Assembly: GCA_003993805.1 (NCBI GenBank)
Contig: RSEF01000014.1
Coordinates: 7,643,217-7,707,216 of the forward strand
DNA: 64,000 nucleotides
Direction: 5' to 3'
Source of the DNA: Himantopus leucocephalus
Lineage: Eukaryota > Chordata > Aves > Charadriiformes > Recurvirostridae
Part shown: positions 1-12,548 of the stretch, in pieces
How positions within the stretch are numbered: the stretch's first letter is position 1
Layout of the letters: each line of letters starts with the position of its first letter
Translations under genes and position numbers: made by a program
The notes under the pieces: model-generated
What the model was told of the DNA's origin: nothing
The model's input: the letters and a program-made list of their open reading frames with translations, nothing else
The model's database searches: none

Positions 1-3000
1 GATTGTGTCAGACTAATATGTCTTTTTGATAATATAACTGATTTTCTTAGAAAAAGGAAATATACTGGACCTAATTTGTCTAGATCAAGTGAAGAATTTG
101 ACATTTTGCCCCCTTGGAAATTATTACTTGTGGTAGGAATGACAGGGATTAATATAAGAATTGTGGTTTATATGAGGCAGGATAAAGGGAGACTGATGAT
201 GAATAAACTGAAAGTGGAGTGTGTAGGATGCGTGGACTTTACTAGTAGAACCAGTCCTGGTTTATTGCTCTCTTCTAGTAACTGAAGAGAAGGAATTTCT
301 ATCTGTGTATGAAATTCATGATGGTCACAAAGTTGGGAGGTACTGTTTATACTGAGGAGTGCTAGGTAGGTCCGTGATAAGAATTAAATAGCCTCATTGA
401 CTATAGTAATAAAAGTGAGATGAAATTTGATGGTAAAAAGTACAAACTCTTTGTACTTAAACATAATAATATTCTTGTGATGTCAATCAGAGGATCACTG
501 ATTGGAAGCGGAGGAGAAGGAAAGCATATTTTGGATATACAGGTCAGCCATAGGGTATGGCTTTGAACCTCCACTGCTCCTCATAGCCATTAAAAATACC
601 TGCTGTTCTGGGATGCGTTGTGCAAAGTACTGCAGGCAAATTCTCGTTTGCTTATGTGGTGCACATTGCAGCATGGCGTTCCTATAGCTTCAGTCAAACT
701 TTGCGCCAGACTGAACTGGTAAGAAGGCAGTAGGCATTTGTTCATTGCCGTTGTCTACTGGTAGGAGCTGCTCTGGTAAGTGCAGGTAGTTACGAGCTCC
801 TGCAAAAGCCATCTCTCAAAAGCTTCTCTGAGTATCAGAAATGACTCCTGAAGAGTTCTCTGTACACCTGGAATATTCTTAGCCCTTAGAAAGCCAACCT
901 CCTGAATATTTACCTGCATATTGCCAGCTCCGTGCGTGCATCTGCTTGCCTCAGACCCAACTACTAACTTCTATGCAGTTCTGGATCTTACTACTGCTTT
1001 TATTGAAAATAGTGCTTTAAACGTAACTCTCTGTTGTTGATCAAATGAGAATATGCAGATGAGTATAAGCAGTTTGCATCACGTCATATGGAACAACAAA
1101 AAATTTGGTGGCTGTGATTTTGGGATTCTGCCCCCAAATTTCTGAAGAAAACAGCAAGATTAAGTAGGGAGTGTTAAACAATTTCTCGTGTTTAAAACCT
1201 GAATAATATTTTGTGGGATCAAGAAAAGGTGCTTTAGCCAGGGGTTTTTAACTTTTCACTTTTCAAAGGTTTGCTACAAACAGGGGAACTGTTAAAGTTT
1301 GTAGAGTCAGAGAAGGGCAGGGAGAAGACTGACAAAAGGCAAAACATCTTTTATCGTAGGAAGTGCGTGGAAACTTAAGCGTAGGCATGTTACGTCCTCC
1401 TCTGTAGTGCACTGGGTGCGTGCACATGTATGTAACTAGTGTGGGTGTAGGATACATGTATTTCTTAATGAGGTCAAGGAGCTGCTCATAATAAATAAAC
1501 ATAAAATGTTTTGACAGATTGATTCCTCCAAATTAACAGTTAAAAACATTTTTGATATCTAGATTCCACAGGGATACTAGCACGTCTTTCCTTCATGCGA
1601 ACATCTCCTCTTTCCTGGCTTGAATTCACATGCTGATGTAGGATGATACTCTAAACTATCCCAGAGGCAAGTGTACAGTATAGAGGTTGGACATTCGGCT
1701 CCCAGTTTTGAGTGGTTTGCAGCATAGTATTGGGTACTTGCCGTGTTTGGATTGCAGGCAGATCAGTCCCTTTAAACATTAAAATTCGAGATCCCTATGG
1801 GCCAACGGACATCTTGGAGATTTTAGAGCACAGCCCACAAAAACACTTGCCTGTTGGCTGCTGGTTTAAAAGAAAAACCCATTCTATTAGTACTACCTTT
1901 TTTTTTTTTATCTCAAGTGTTGGGAGAAGAAAATGCCATTTCTTCTGAATGTGGGAGGGAAGGATAATGCCTAACTGTTTTTAATTGTTTTTAATTTGTG
2001 TTAAAAGTTTGGATATCTGACACTACAAAAGGAAGTTTGGGGTTCCACTCCCTCCCCCAACCCTGCAAGTAAGTACCTGCGCTTCTCAGTGATTTTAGAG
2101 GAAGTTGGCTTGGACCACCATTTAGCAGGACTAGCCTTTTATTTTTATTTAATTATATAAATAAATAAAAACTAAGTGTACTTGTTTTGTGGATTGTAGA
2201 GTTGATAAGGCTGTGATCGCCTTGATAGAGACTGAAAGGATAAGGGAAAAGCATGAATAGCTTTTAATGTGTCTGCTCACTAGTTTCTGGCAAAAACTCG
2301 AATATATAAGTCCATCGATGCCTGAGATGAGTCTGCTAGCCTGTTTTGGCATTTTTTTAAAATTTATTTATTTCTTTATTGAGATTAGTAAGATTGTCTT
2401 ACTCATATCAGTAAACCTTAATATCTTATCGGTTCAGAAATTCTGATGTTTGATGCGGTTTCCAGGTGCTAGGAAAACGGGAAGAATGCAATCAGTTGTT
2501 TTGTGCTAATATATCAGATAGAAGAACGAGTGGACAGCTGGCTTGAAGTTTAGAAAATCACTTCTTGTGAACTTGAGACTATTATCTGGAACTGGTTTAA
2601 TGATTAACGCTTGATGCGAGAAATTAGGCAGTATGAATTAGCTTAGGATGTTGACTTAGAATACTGTCTAAAAGAATTACCAATTTAGTCTCCTTTGTTA
2701 CAGAAGGTGAACAAAATGTAGGTGACTTGCATAGAATATGAGTGTGTGTTGATTTTGGGTTGACAACATGCCAAGATTGAGTCACAGAAATTTGCAGAGG
2801 AATTAATCTAAATAGAGGTAAAAATTGACCTGAATTCTGTGTTGCTGTTTGTTTTGTTGGGCTTTAATGTGGCCAGTGTTCCAAGGAAGGTGATACCAAA
2901 ACATGATTCACAAATACATCATCTCTGATAGACGGCTGTTGTATAATATGGCCAAGTATCCCATTTTCAGCTGAGCAACGTTAGTTCTGTTCACCTGAGT

Positions 3001-6000
3001 CTTTCGAGAACTGAACACCCAAGTTTCTTAACTGGATGAGACGTGCGCACCCGCTCACTCTGGATGTGGCACGCTTCCCCGCTTTTTTACATATTGTTGT
3101 TATGTTCCCATCAGCTCTGGTCTCTTAACATTTTCACAAGGACGTCAGTGGATATATTTGGCAAAGTAAAGCACTCAGGCTCAAACAAAACACTTTACTT
3201 GGCTCCCAGATGGAGAGTTTGAAGACCTCTTGCTGCCTAAATTTAAACTTTCACCCCTGAGCTGTTGTCTTTTGAAACTTACTGTTAACTTGCACCAGTA
3301 GATAAAGTTGCTCTCATTCCCGCATGATCTTTTGTGATGCCTCATTGTTTGCTGATAGCTTTGTTTTTAAATGAAAAATGAGGTATCTTTTGACTTTCTC
3401 TCTCTTCTCTTACAGCTGTTTAGAGTTTTGTATATGAAGTGGAACGAGATCTGACTTTAAAATAATGGTAGGCTGTTGTCAGCATAGAAGGTATAGAAGC
3501 AAAGAAAAATGTTACATTCCAAGAGGCCTTTTTATTCTTAAATTACTTTGCCTGTGATCCACAAGTAGGTATTTTGAGTTCCTGAAAGAAGCGAGATTGA
3601 TCAAATTTAATAAAACAACATGATTCTTTTAAATTTCTTCTGGTTCGTCCCTGTGAAAGAAAAAAGTATATTTCTACTGAATGTATATTTTATTTTTTCA
3701 GTGTAATCAGTTCTGTATGTGTATTAAGATAAAACTGTGTTAAAATACACTGATTTCACCCCCCCACCCCCTGCCAAAGCAGGTAGTGGTAGTGTTAGGA
3801 AAACCAGATATGGGAAGGTGGGAGCAGCAGCTATTCAGCTGAAAGAGCTGTTTGTCATGAGGAATGTGGAGCATCATGGCAGAGTTGGCAGTGGGTTAAT
3901 CTGAAACATCTAGTTCTTGTTTCTAGGTTAGTAGTTCCCAAACTGTTTATGAATTTGAGGCCTGTTTCTGTTAGTTTTGCGACCCCAAATACTAATGCGA
4001 ATGATGAAGTTTGTTACATGCGCATTCTCATACTTTACTCTCGTAATGATTTTTTTTTTTAATTGAATTTTCTGGTCAAGTGGCTCAGTTTGGGGTAAAG
4101 CTTCACAGCAATTTAGTTAAAAAAAAAAAAAAAAAAGAACAAGTTTTAGGCTGTTGCTAACAATGAGGCGAAATTTGTGGTGTTCCTCCCCAAATCCTTT
4201 GAGGGAGAAAGTTTTGTGTGAACTTTGTCCTTTTGTTGTAGTGTAACTTCATTTAGTGCTAATGAATTGCTTGCTGTGGAAGAATTTCTGTCAGTAAGAC
4301 AGTCCCTTCGGGGGTTCCTCCCTTGGGGACCCCAGCCCCGCTGGCACGGTGGCTCACCAGAGACTCGGTAGTGGATATTTTGCACTTTGCGCTAAATAAA
4401 ACATTCTTTTTCACCTCAAGAAGACCAGAATAAGAAGGTTAAAGTACATTTCAAGGGGAAAATTCAAAGCATACTAATTTGAAACAATTAACTTAGGAAC
4501 TTTACTAGTGGGCTCTTTTCCTGGGATCCTGAATCTGAGCAGCCAGCCGTGTTTTGGCTTTCATGAGAAACTCCTGCCCTTCCTTTGTGCTGTAATCAGG
4601 CCCGTGTGGCCGCCTTGTCACTGGTGCTTGATGTAATTTGTCCAAAACCTATTGCAGGCTTTTTAATGCCATTAAAAGTGTTGGCATATATACAACTGTA
4701 TTGTTCACATAAGTACGCTGGAGAGAGGACATTTCCTCAAGAGTCCTTAATCAGGCGCTGGACAATTACGGCTTTTACTCCGCCAGTGTTTCTGTTAAAC
4801 TTTCTGATTCTTTACACCAGAAATTCATTCTGCTCTGAACAAGCGGTTTGTGTAAGGTGGTCTCTTGTTGGTTTGGATCTTGACATCTATACTTCATCAC
4901 TCATGCATGTAAATCCAGAAAGCTGGGAAAAGTAAGGAATCCTCTGAGCACAACGTATGCCGACCCGTTCTGATGGTAGACTGAAAGTGTTAGTGCTCAC
5001 AAAGGGCCCTATTTATTTAATATTCTGCCAGCCCTGTTCTATTATTTGGGGGTGGGGGGAGCTGTTTGTGGGATCCTTACAAAAATATATGGAGAATAAT
5101 ATTTGATATTGTGTTTTTGAGACCAGAACTTTGGATTTTCAGCCATTCTTTGTTGAAAACTCTGCAATAGATAGTGGAGTAAATATTATACAACTCTAAT
5201 GCTCTTAGCTTAATTGTAATCCCCCCTCCTCCATGGCATAGTGTTTTGTTACTGATCTCCACCACAGCTAAGACTCTTAACCCCGTTTTGTGATATTTCA
5301 CTAAAGGAGTTTATTAAGTCCTCGGGGCACCAGGGTGAAAATTCTGGTGTTTGGACATCGCCCAAGGTAACGCAAGCAGCCCTTGCCCTCCGCCGCAAAC
5401 TGATGGTGGGCCAAATAGACAAAAGAAAAGAGTGAAATAATGAAGCATATAAGCAAGGTGACAGCCAATAGACGTTATGCAAACTGGTTTAGAGTAATTG
5501 TTCTCTTTATTTACATAATAGGAGAAATAACAAACAATTTGACATAATCATTGAAAAAGGGATTTTGAAAGAGGAGGAGGAGAAAAAAAGGGCGTACAGG
5601 ACTAAAGGCGAGGGGTAGCAGGTTGTGAGAGGGGTAGAGGCTGTGAAGGATGGATGAGATGTGGTTGGAAAGAAACCTTTCCAAGCTTACCAACCTCACC
5701 CAGGCCACCGGCCCACGGACGGGGCAGAGCACGAAGGCTTCACCTTTGTTTGCCTGATGAGACCGAGGGCAGAATTCCTGCTGCGTAGCGTGCGCTTTGG
5801 CTGATTTACGACTTCAGAGTAATTCAGTTCTGTTTCCTGCAGGCCACCTAGTGTGGTAATTGTATCATTTGTTTAAAACAAGTTTCCACTGTACTGAGAT
5901 TTCTTTAATAATGCTATTTATCTGGCAATAAAAGGAATTTGGAAATAAAATAAATGGAGGATACACTCTTGAGGGAAGATGGTGATGTGTTTCTCAGCTG

Positions 6001-6851
6001 TCTGCTAGATGCAGATTGTGTTTTAGTAGCTGGCTAAGAATTTGTTCATGCCTACTTTTTTTTTTTTACTTAAACTTTGATTGTGGCTTTCTTCCATATC
6101 TATGTACTGAAAATCAGCTGTTTGCTATGATTAGTTTGCACTTACTTCTTTCTTGGTATATGTTAAAGCAAAACGTCATTTCCCAGTTAGCCAATTTATT
6201 TCATTTCTTGGCTTTCTTTTGTTTTGGGTTGTGTAAGAAAAATATTTTTAACGTTGGTCAACGGTCATATGTCCATTCTAAAAGAGCATGTGAAACAAGA
6301 AATTGAGACGTGTAACCTGCGGAATAAACTACTCCAGAAAACCATTCCCATGCACAAGTATCTTTGAGCTTTCAGTGCTGTCTTCTGTTTGAGCCTTCAT
6401 GTGGATAGGTGCTTTCTAATTATTTTAATGGCTTTGAGTAGAAATTACCGAAGTCTTAGAAAAAGACAATTCAAACTTACATATCAAACCTTATAGTACT
6501 AGTTCTGCACATATTTTAGTCAGTCACTGTAATTATGCCTTTTGGTTACTTATGTCTTTGAAAGGTATATTGTGAATTACAAACAACTTGAAGGCAGCTA
6601 ATGCTTTGTTGTCTTGCACAGTTTTCTTGCTGTGCCAGAAGCGATTGAATAACTCGCACTGTAACAGGAAACATTTCCCTGTTTTTTTTTCTCTTTTTTT
6701 TTATCCTTCAGATTCTAAGGTACAGATTTTACTTTTTGTGGACTGCTGAGAAGAAAGAGTTGCCTGACTTGGAAGCCTGCTTTAAAATGTCTTCTAGTTT
6801 ACGAACTCACATCTTTTTTTCCTCCTCCCCAACTTCCCTTCTGTTTTGCAG
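1..6851 (+). other. USP22: USP22 intron 2 (3' part)
   Basis: Non-coding sequence leading to the exon 3 acceptor (ttttgcag ending at 6851). It is AT-rich, with scattered T and A runs (a long A run ends near 4137) and a C-rich patch near 3759-3775. A possible hAT-type transposon remnant lies at about 3934-4097 and is listed separately. Searching for the conserved exon 2 sequence (the CxxC-rich core of the ZnF-UBP domain) on the plus strand found nothing, so exon 2 must lie upstream of the window. Open frames here are short and have no recognisable homology. Confidence 0.8.
3934..4097. mobile_element. possible ancient hAT-type DNA transposon remnant
   Basis: A 12-base word (gttcccaaactg, 3934-3945) has a near-perfect inverted partner (cagtttggggta, 4086-4097) about 150 bases away. 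The words resemble the 'GTTCCCAAACT' type ends common in old vertebrate hAT elements, and a 'gcgacccc' motif follows the left end, as in several such families. No clean 8-base target duplication was found and no transposase is present. The element, if real, is short, non-autonomous and heavily decayed. Confidence 0.3.
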
Positions 6852-6965
6852 CCATAGACCTTTTGTATGGGGGTATATACTGCTTTATGTGTCAAGATTA
6901 CATATACGACAAAGACATGGAACAAATTGCCAAAGAAGAACAACGAAAAGCTTGGAAATTACAAG
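6852..6965 (+). CDS. USP22: USP22 exon 3 (end of ZnF-UBP domain)
   Basis: The 114-base exon follows acceptor ttttgcag and starts with the last two bases of a split codon, reading (A)[16 protein letters not shown] and then [21 protein letters not shown]. This is the C-terminal part of the ZnF-UBP domain, which in USP22 anchors the enzyme to the SAGA deubiquitinase module rather than binding free ubiquitin. A zinc-ligand-type CxxC (YCFMC) is visible. Compared with human USP22 as I recall it, changes are conservative (for example M to L in DLLYGG, L to M in CFMC). It ends in a lone G followed by gtttgg, a weak donor compared with the gtaagt or gtgagt sites of most other exons. Both borders are phase 1, so skipping would keep frame but damage the zinc finger. 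Confidence 0.96.
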
Positions 6966-7864
6966 GTTTGGTTTTCCTGCCTGAATTTCTTGTTTCTGTT
7001 TTTAATCATTCCTGTCCCTCCCATTTGTCAATGGCAAAAAACAGTAAGGGGAAGAAAGAGCTCTTTAGACGTAGTAGTGCAGGCCTTGGGAGAAATGTCT
7101 AGCTATTACTTTCCAGGAGTTAGACTGTTAGTTTAACATGTGCGCCACACCTAATTGTAGCAGAAATATTTTATTTTTAATTGCAAAAAAAAATTAGAAA
7201 TATCTAACATTAATCCTGCCAAACTTGCATAATATCAGAGTCAGATCTGTATTAGGTAGAAAATGTAACAGTCTGCTCCTTTAGGCTAATTTAGGTGATA
7301 TAGGTGATAAATCTGTTCCCCTCACATGAAATGCCACCCTTGTGTGTGATTTTTTTTAATTTTTTTATTTTTTTTAATAGAACGTGCCAGCTTACTTACA
7401 CACCTGTGCTTTCATGGTACACGCACAGTATCTATGTAGAAATATTTACACACAAATATATGTACACACATTTGTTTTATTCAGTTTGCTTTCCCTAATT
7501 TTTTCTTTTTTAGCCTTCACCCCAACAGTGGTTTCTCACTACCAGTGTACAATGACAGGTAAGAGGCGTGGGCTGGCGACGCACTTCACTAACAAGCGTC
7601 CCTTTGCTGATTATCCTGCCATTTTAGACATGAATCACAGTTAAGAATGCCAGTTTTATCGTGCAAATTGTTTTCCTCTTGCTTGGATATGTTCCAATGA
7701 TTGAATACTTACAGCAGACTTGATTTCATATGCCCTTTCCTTGATAGAACTACTCCAAAACAAACCTTTTCTCCTTTTTTTGGAAAGGAAAGGAAGTAGC
7801 ATTTACCTTTAACTGAGTAGTTTTTAAGCATCAGTTATAAAAGCTTGTCATCGTCCATTTCCAG

Positions 7865-7880
7865 TGGCCTCTAGGGGGTA
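7865..7880 (+). promoter_or_regulatory. candidate CTCF-binding motif
   Basis: The word tggcctctagggggta fits the core CTCF pattern (CC, three variable bases, AGGGGG) with a preceding TGG as in the extended consensus. The match is by eye. A second motif in the same orientation lies at 53234-53248, in intron 7. Confidence 0.35.
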
Positions 7881-10387
7881 TGTTTTCTTAAAGTGGGAAA
7901 GTCTGTATTTGAAGACAGATGACTTCTGTCTAGTAATGTCTCTTACTGAATCCATGGCATCCTGTTTCAATGTGACAGCCTTAGTCAGGGCTGATATGAC
8001 TTCAAACCATTCTTAACCTCATTTCCAATTTTAAAAATAGCAGCTAACATCGTATTAACTAGAGCTTTTCTGATGGCGTTTCAGAAGTATAGCTGCTTTT
8101 ACTTAGTTCCTACTACAGAACCCATTTGACTTTCTGCTTATTCCCCATTTGGAAGGAATTGAGTCAGAGGAAAGGAGGATAGTGAGATTGCCAGCGAGTC
8201 CTAGAACAAGAAAATACAGCTTAAAATGCTTTAGCACAAAGCACTGGTTTTCAAAGCAAGGCAAAATGGAAACATGTTTTTGAACCTTTCATTTGGGCTA
8301 TGCACCTCTTCTGAAAACTCCTTTGGACCTTTCTAAACTGTGTTGTTTTGGGCACCAAATTAATCAACTTCAACAACATAACCCTTGGTGATGCTAGAGA
8401 GGAGGAAGGCCCCCCCCAATTCCTTACCTTTGAATATGTGAACTCCAAGAGCAACTTCTTAAATGTGTTGCCTTTAACAAATGATACATTTGTGCCTTCT
8501 GGACTGAGACGCAGCCAGTTTGCCCTCCTTGGACGTCAGGCTGCTATAGCTTATATTCTAAGGTAATTACAGCTACAAGATTGTTCATCTTGTTGTCTTG
8601 GACCACAAAGTTGTGTGGCGAAGGGAAGAATCACCGAGAGTAACTGCCAGGCAGAAAAACCTTCTCTGTACTGGTTAACTGACTAATGAACAGCATATAA
8701 ACATGCATTCATATATATATATTTAATATGAGTATGAACATTGCATCTCCTGTCCCTGGAGAATAAATCTGTAATGATCAATGCAGATATAAAATGAAGG
8801 AATAGACAACAATACATTTTAAATTACTGGAGTACACAGTATAGACTTTTTTTTTCTTTAAAGTCACGGCATAGGATCTTTTGTTTTATGGCTTTGCATT
8901 GTCAATTGATGTGTGTTTCCATGCAAATTTATCTAAGGGAAGAGAAAGGGAGATACATGGAAGAAATAATGAAGAACTATGTTGTCTTTTTTCCTTCTTT
9001 CTCTATTGCCTCAATCCATCCCCTCCTTCCCATAGTGACTCATGTTATCTGTAAGATTATAAAGGGGGAGGAAACCCTTCTTCCTCCAAACTGAATGTCA
9101 AGATTAGTACAAACCCCAACTCAGTGTCTTAGTTTTGCATTTCTACCACAGAGTGAGTTTACCTCAGATAGTATTGCCAACTTAAAGACCTTAAGAAGTG
9201 AATCCAGTCTGCAAAAACCGACATTGGCTTAAAAATCAAAGTGTCAAAGCTGTAGATTTTCAAGCTTCTATCCACAGTGCTTGAAGGGTATTAGTATATA
9301 CTTTACTAGATGCTCACATAACAACATGATGCCTGGAGAAAAAACTTTAAGAAAAACCCCAGATGTAATGAGATTCATTTCATACTTCTGTAATATTAAC
9401 TCTTAGTGTGATGAGTTCCCATGTCCAGCTGTAGTTCAGGGTTATATGATATAACTCTGAACAAGTTGCAACTCTACCATTTTTTTTTCCTATGGTATTG
9501 AATATTCTTTAATAACGAAGGAGGTGAGAATACACGGAGCCCTTCATTTTAATTAATGTTTGGATCTTTGGGAGGGGAAAAAGGGGGATTTGCTGAAGTA
9601 TAGCAAAGTAAACAATCTATATTAATTATTACCTGCAAAACTGTGACTTTTATAAACTAGAGCCTTCATTGCCTTTTCCTTCACTCATCCATGTGTCCTT
9701 GATAAAGTCTCTGAAAAATGACAATTTGTGTATTTTACCTAATAAAATCAATTCTTGAATGGAGATTTCACATGCTGACTTGAATCTCTGGCTACTTTAT
9801 TGCATCATTTTTAAAATGATGAATTTTCACTCCTATAACGCTACTTTCCTTTAATTGTAAATGGTAACCTGTGCATGTTTTGCAAGTCCTTGTTTAAGGT
9901 AGTTTATATTGGAGTTTTTGGCATGTTTGTGGGTGTTATTAAACCTTTTATTAAATCTTTTTCCTTCTTTGTGTATTTTGTTGCTGTTGGGTTTTGTTTT
10001 TTGGAGTTTTTGTTTTTTTAAATTTTAAACACCAAACCATTCCTAATAAGTGGTTCTATCTTTTTTCCAAATTTTCTAGAGTAATAAAACCTCAATATTC
10101 TTGTTAAATTCTATAGCTGGAACAGAACACTTTTTAATTGCTGTCCTTGACTTAAATTGTGCTCTTTCTAATGAAAGGCTTCTGTAAAAGTTTTCTGTCT
10201 GTTTTGCTCTGTGTTTGTTGTGGCATTAACTGTACATGGTTTTCTGTTTGGTTTAATTTCTTTTTAATTAAACAATATTTGATTCACCCAGAATCCTGCA
10301 AAGTAATCCAGCCTGTCATGTTTAACTTTACTTGAAGAGTTGCTGTTGTGAAATGCTTTGGTCCGCATCCTGTATAAGCATTTAAGC

Positions 10388-10430
10388 TATATAATTATAT
10401 ATAGATATATATAAATATATATATGAATAG
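10388..10430. repeat. TA-rich microsatellite
   Basis: An imperfect (TA)n tract interrupted by single G and A bases (atatataattatatatagatatat and onward). It is low-complexity intronic DNA with no further feature. Confidence 0.8.
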
Positions 10431-12446
10431 TCCCACTGACATATGTGGCACTATTGCATGCCTAAAGTTGAGCGCACATGTGTTTCCAGGTGTGAATTTT
10501 GTTATATCTCATTTAAACAAGGATTTAAAAATACCTGAGGTTGGGTTTTTTTATTTTATTACGAGATTTCATCCCATTGTCAGATTATACTAACTGTGTT
10601 TGGCCACGCTTAAACTACAGTGAACCCAAATGCAAGAGTTCAAGTTTACAGCTGACCAGTGCAATCACCTGGTGTTGAAAATTATTTTGAGCTTTTTTAC
10701 AAACCAAGTTATATAAATTCCTAAGGGAGTATTACAAATATGAGAAGGGCTGCTGAAGACGTCTAATATAAAACTTGTTGCAAGCCAATGTTCTGTCATA
10801 TGTGAACTGTCCATATGTGCGTCTCTAAAGTTGCTTCATTCATTTGCCTATGCATACTGTATAGTTTATTCAAAGCATTGCAGCTGTTTTATCTCATCAA
10901 TCTGTTACCCAGTAATTAGTTTCCTTTTCTGTTTTCCTGGGTGTGTAGCTTGATGCTGAACCTTGGATAAAGGAAAGGGACTATATGATTCTGGTATTCT
11001 TTCTTATGCTTCTTGCATAATCTGTTGTTGAATCAAATAAAGTGAGTGATGGGTGCATCCATGTAAATAAGAATTTTCTAGTTCTCAAGAATCTGAAAAT
11101 GAGACCTTTTATTACTAGAACCTGGAGGGTCAGTAGTAACTATAAATTGAACATTTTTTGGGTGGGTAGCTTCTGACAAGCATAGCTATTTCTGAAAATG
11201 AAGATCAAAGAGCTATTAAAATTTAATGTATATTATGCAGAATGTGTAAGCCTGTAGCTATATTTTCTACTCTCCTTCTTTTCATATGTATGATTTATAA
11301 TTTATTTTCTGTAGCACAGCGCTGTTTCTGCTCCATGCATTCTGAAAAATAACTCTTAATTGACTTTAATCCTCAGTTTTAGAATATGTTGCTTGTCATC
11401 TTATTATTCTTTATTTTTAATGCCAAGATGCTTTTGTGACTTGCTATAATTGAACTTGCATAGTAATTTCTCTGTGCTACGTAGAATGCTGCAGCAGTAG
11501 TTGGCTGGTCAGCACATGAGTCTTCACTGTTGTGTTTTTCTTGTACCAGATTTACACTGAACACAACTCTGTGCTTACTTCACGTCTGTTCTCTGTGCTA
11601 CTTACTTGACTCTTTTCTACTGCACTTTCCTTGGAACAAAAGAAATGTATTGGAAATAGTGTTGACGTTTAAAGAGAATAATGACAGATTTTAGCTGCAG
11701 CTCATGAGAAAGGGTAGTTAAGTATTTGGACAGTTTGGGTTGGTTGGTGGGGGGAGGTTTATGTTTAAACCTACTACTAATTGCATTTTTAGGAAATATT
11801 AGATATGTCAGTAAAGTGAATGTTTAGAACTTGCTAATATCCAGTCCTACATCAATGGTTATAAGGAGGGGTCATACTCTGGAATGGTATGTCCTAAGAC
11901 ATGTAGTAACTGTGTTTAGCATATTGAATTACTAAATTCTGCTGTTCATCTGTAAAGATTAAGCCGGTATTTGTCCATTAAGTTGGGTCAGTTTTGATTT
12001 ATTTAATTACTCGTCAGAGTTGGGCGATGAGGTTTCTTGGTTATCCTCTATCTTCTCCTAAAATCATAGGGTGGCTCTGTCATTTGAGCGTACCTCCTCT
12101 GAGCACAAAGAAAGGCATTTCTGAGTAATAGCAGATTTAATCTTGTGCTGGAATTTCTTTTTAACTAAAGGAGGATTATAAAGGAGGATTGAAAGTTTAT
12201 TTGGGCTAGATATTCTTCATAAGTGAAGAAGTTCTTTTCTTCTTTTAGTTCTTATTTGTTGGAAGATTGGTTGATATCCTTCTAAACAATATTTTTTTGG
12301 GGGAAGGGTAAAAACAAATCAGTCTCTTGTAGTTGTGCATAGATTAAATCTGACTTAATGGACAGCATGTTGAAAGCTTTTACTTGAACAGAGTTTTTAA
12401 TCCGTTTACTAAACAACTTCCTGAAACTTTCTTTTCGTCTACTTAG

Positions 12447-12548
12447 GCATTGGAGAGAAGTATTCAACATGGGAGCCAACCAAGCGAGAGTTAGAATTGC
12501 TACGACACAACCCCAAGCGGAGAAAAATAACCACAAACTGCACCATAG
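12447..12548 (+). CDS. USP22: USP22 exon 4 (linker between zinc finger and catalytic domain)
   Basis: The 102-base exon follows acceptor acttag and completes a glycine codon, then reads [19 protein letters not shown] and [14 protein letters not shown], ending with a lone G before the strong donor gtaagt. It links the ZnF-UBP domain to the USP fold and carries the basic stretch PKRRK, a plausible part of a nuclear localisation signal. Relative to human USP22 as recalled, the changes are conservative (V to I, F to Y, K to R, S to T). Both borders are phase 1, so the exon is a frame-preserving unit. Confidence 0.97.

Larger units (their letters stand above)
6966..12446 (+). other. USP22: USP22 intron 3
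   Basis: A phase-1 intron of 5,481 bases with donor gtttgg and acceptor acttag. It is AT-rich, with TA-rich microsatellite stretches at about 8710-8740 and 10388-10430 and a T/G-rich stretch near 9970-10020. One good candidate CTCF-type motif is present at 7865-7880. No coding or RNA gene was recognised; the small open frames are consistent with chance. Confidence 0.85.

Noticed and set aside
1..6851. USP22 exon 2 within the window
   Set aside because: The conserved zinc-finger core it should encode was searched for and not found; it must lie upstream.
6736..6984. Alternative reading frames over exon 3 as separate small proteins
   Set aside because: These are shadows of the USP22 frame and of intron sequence; the conserved frame is clear.
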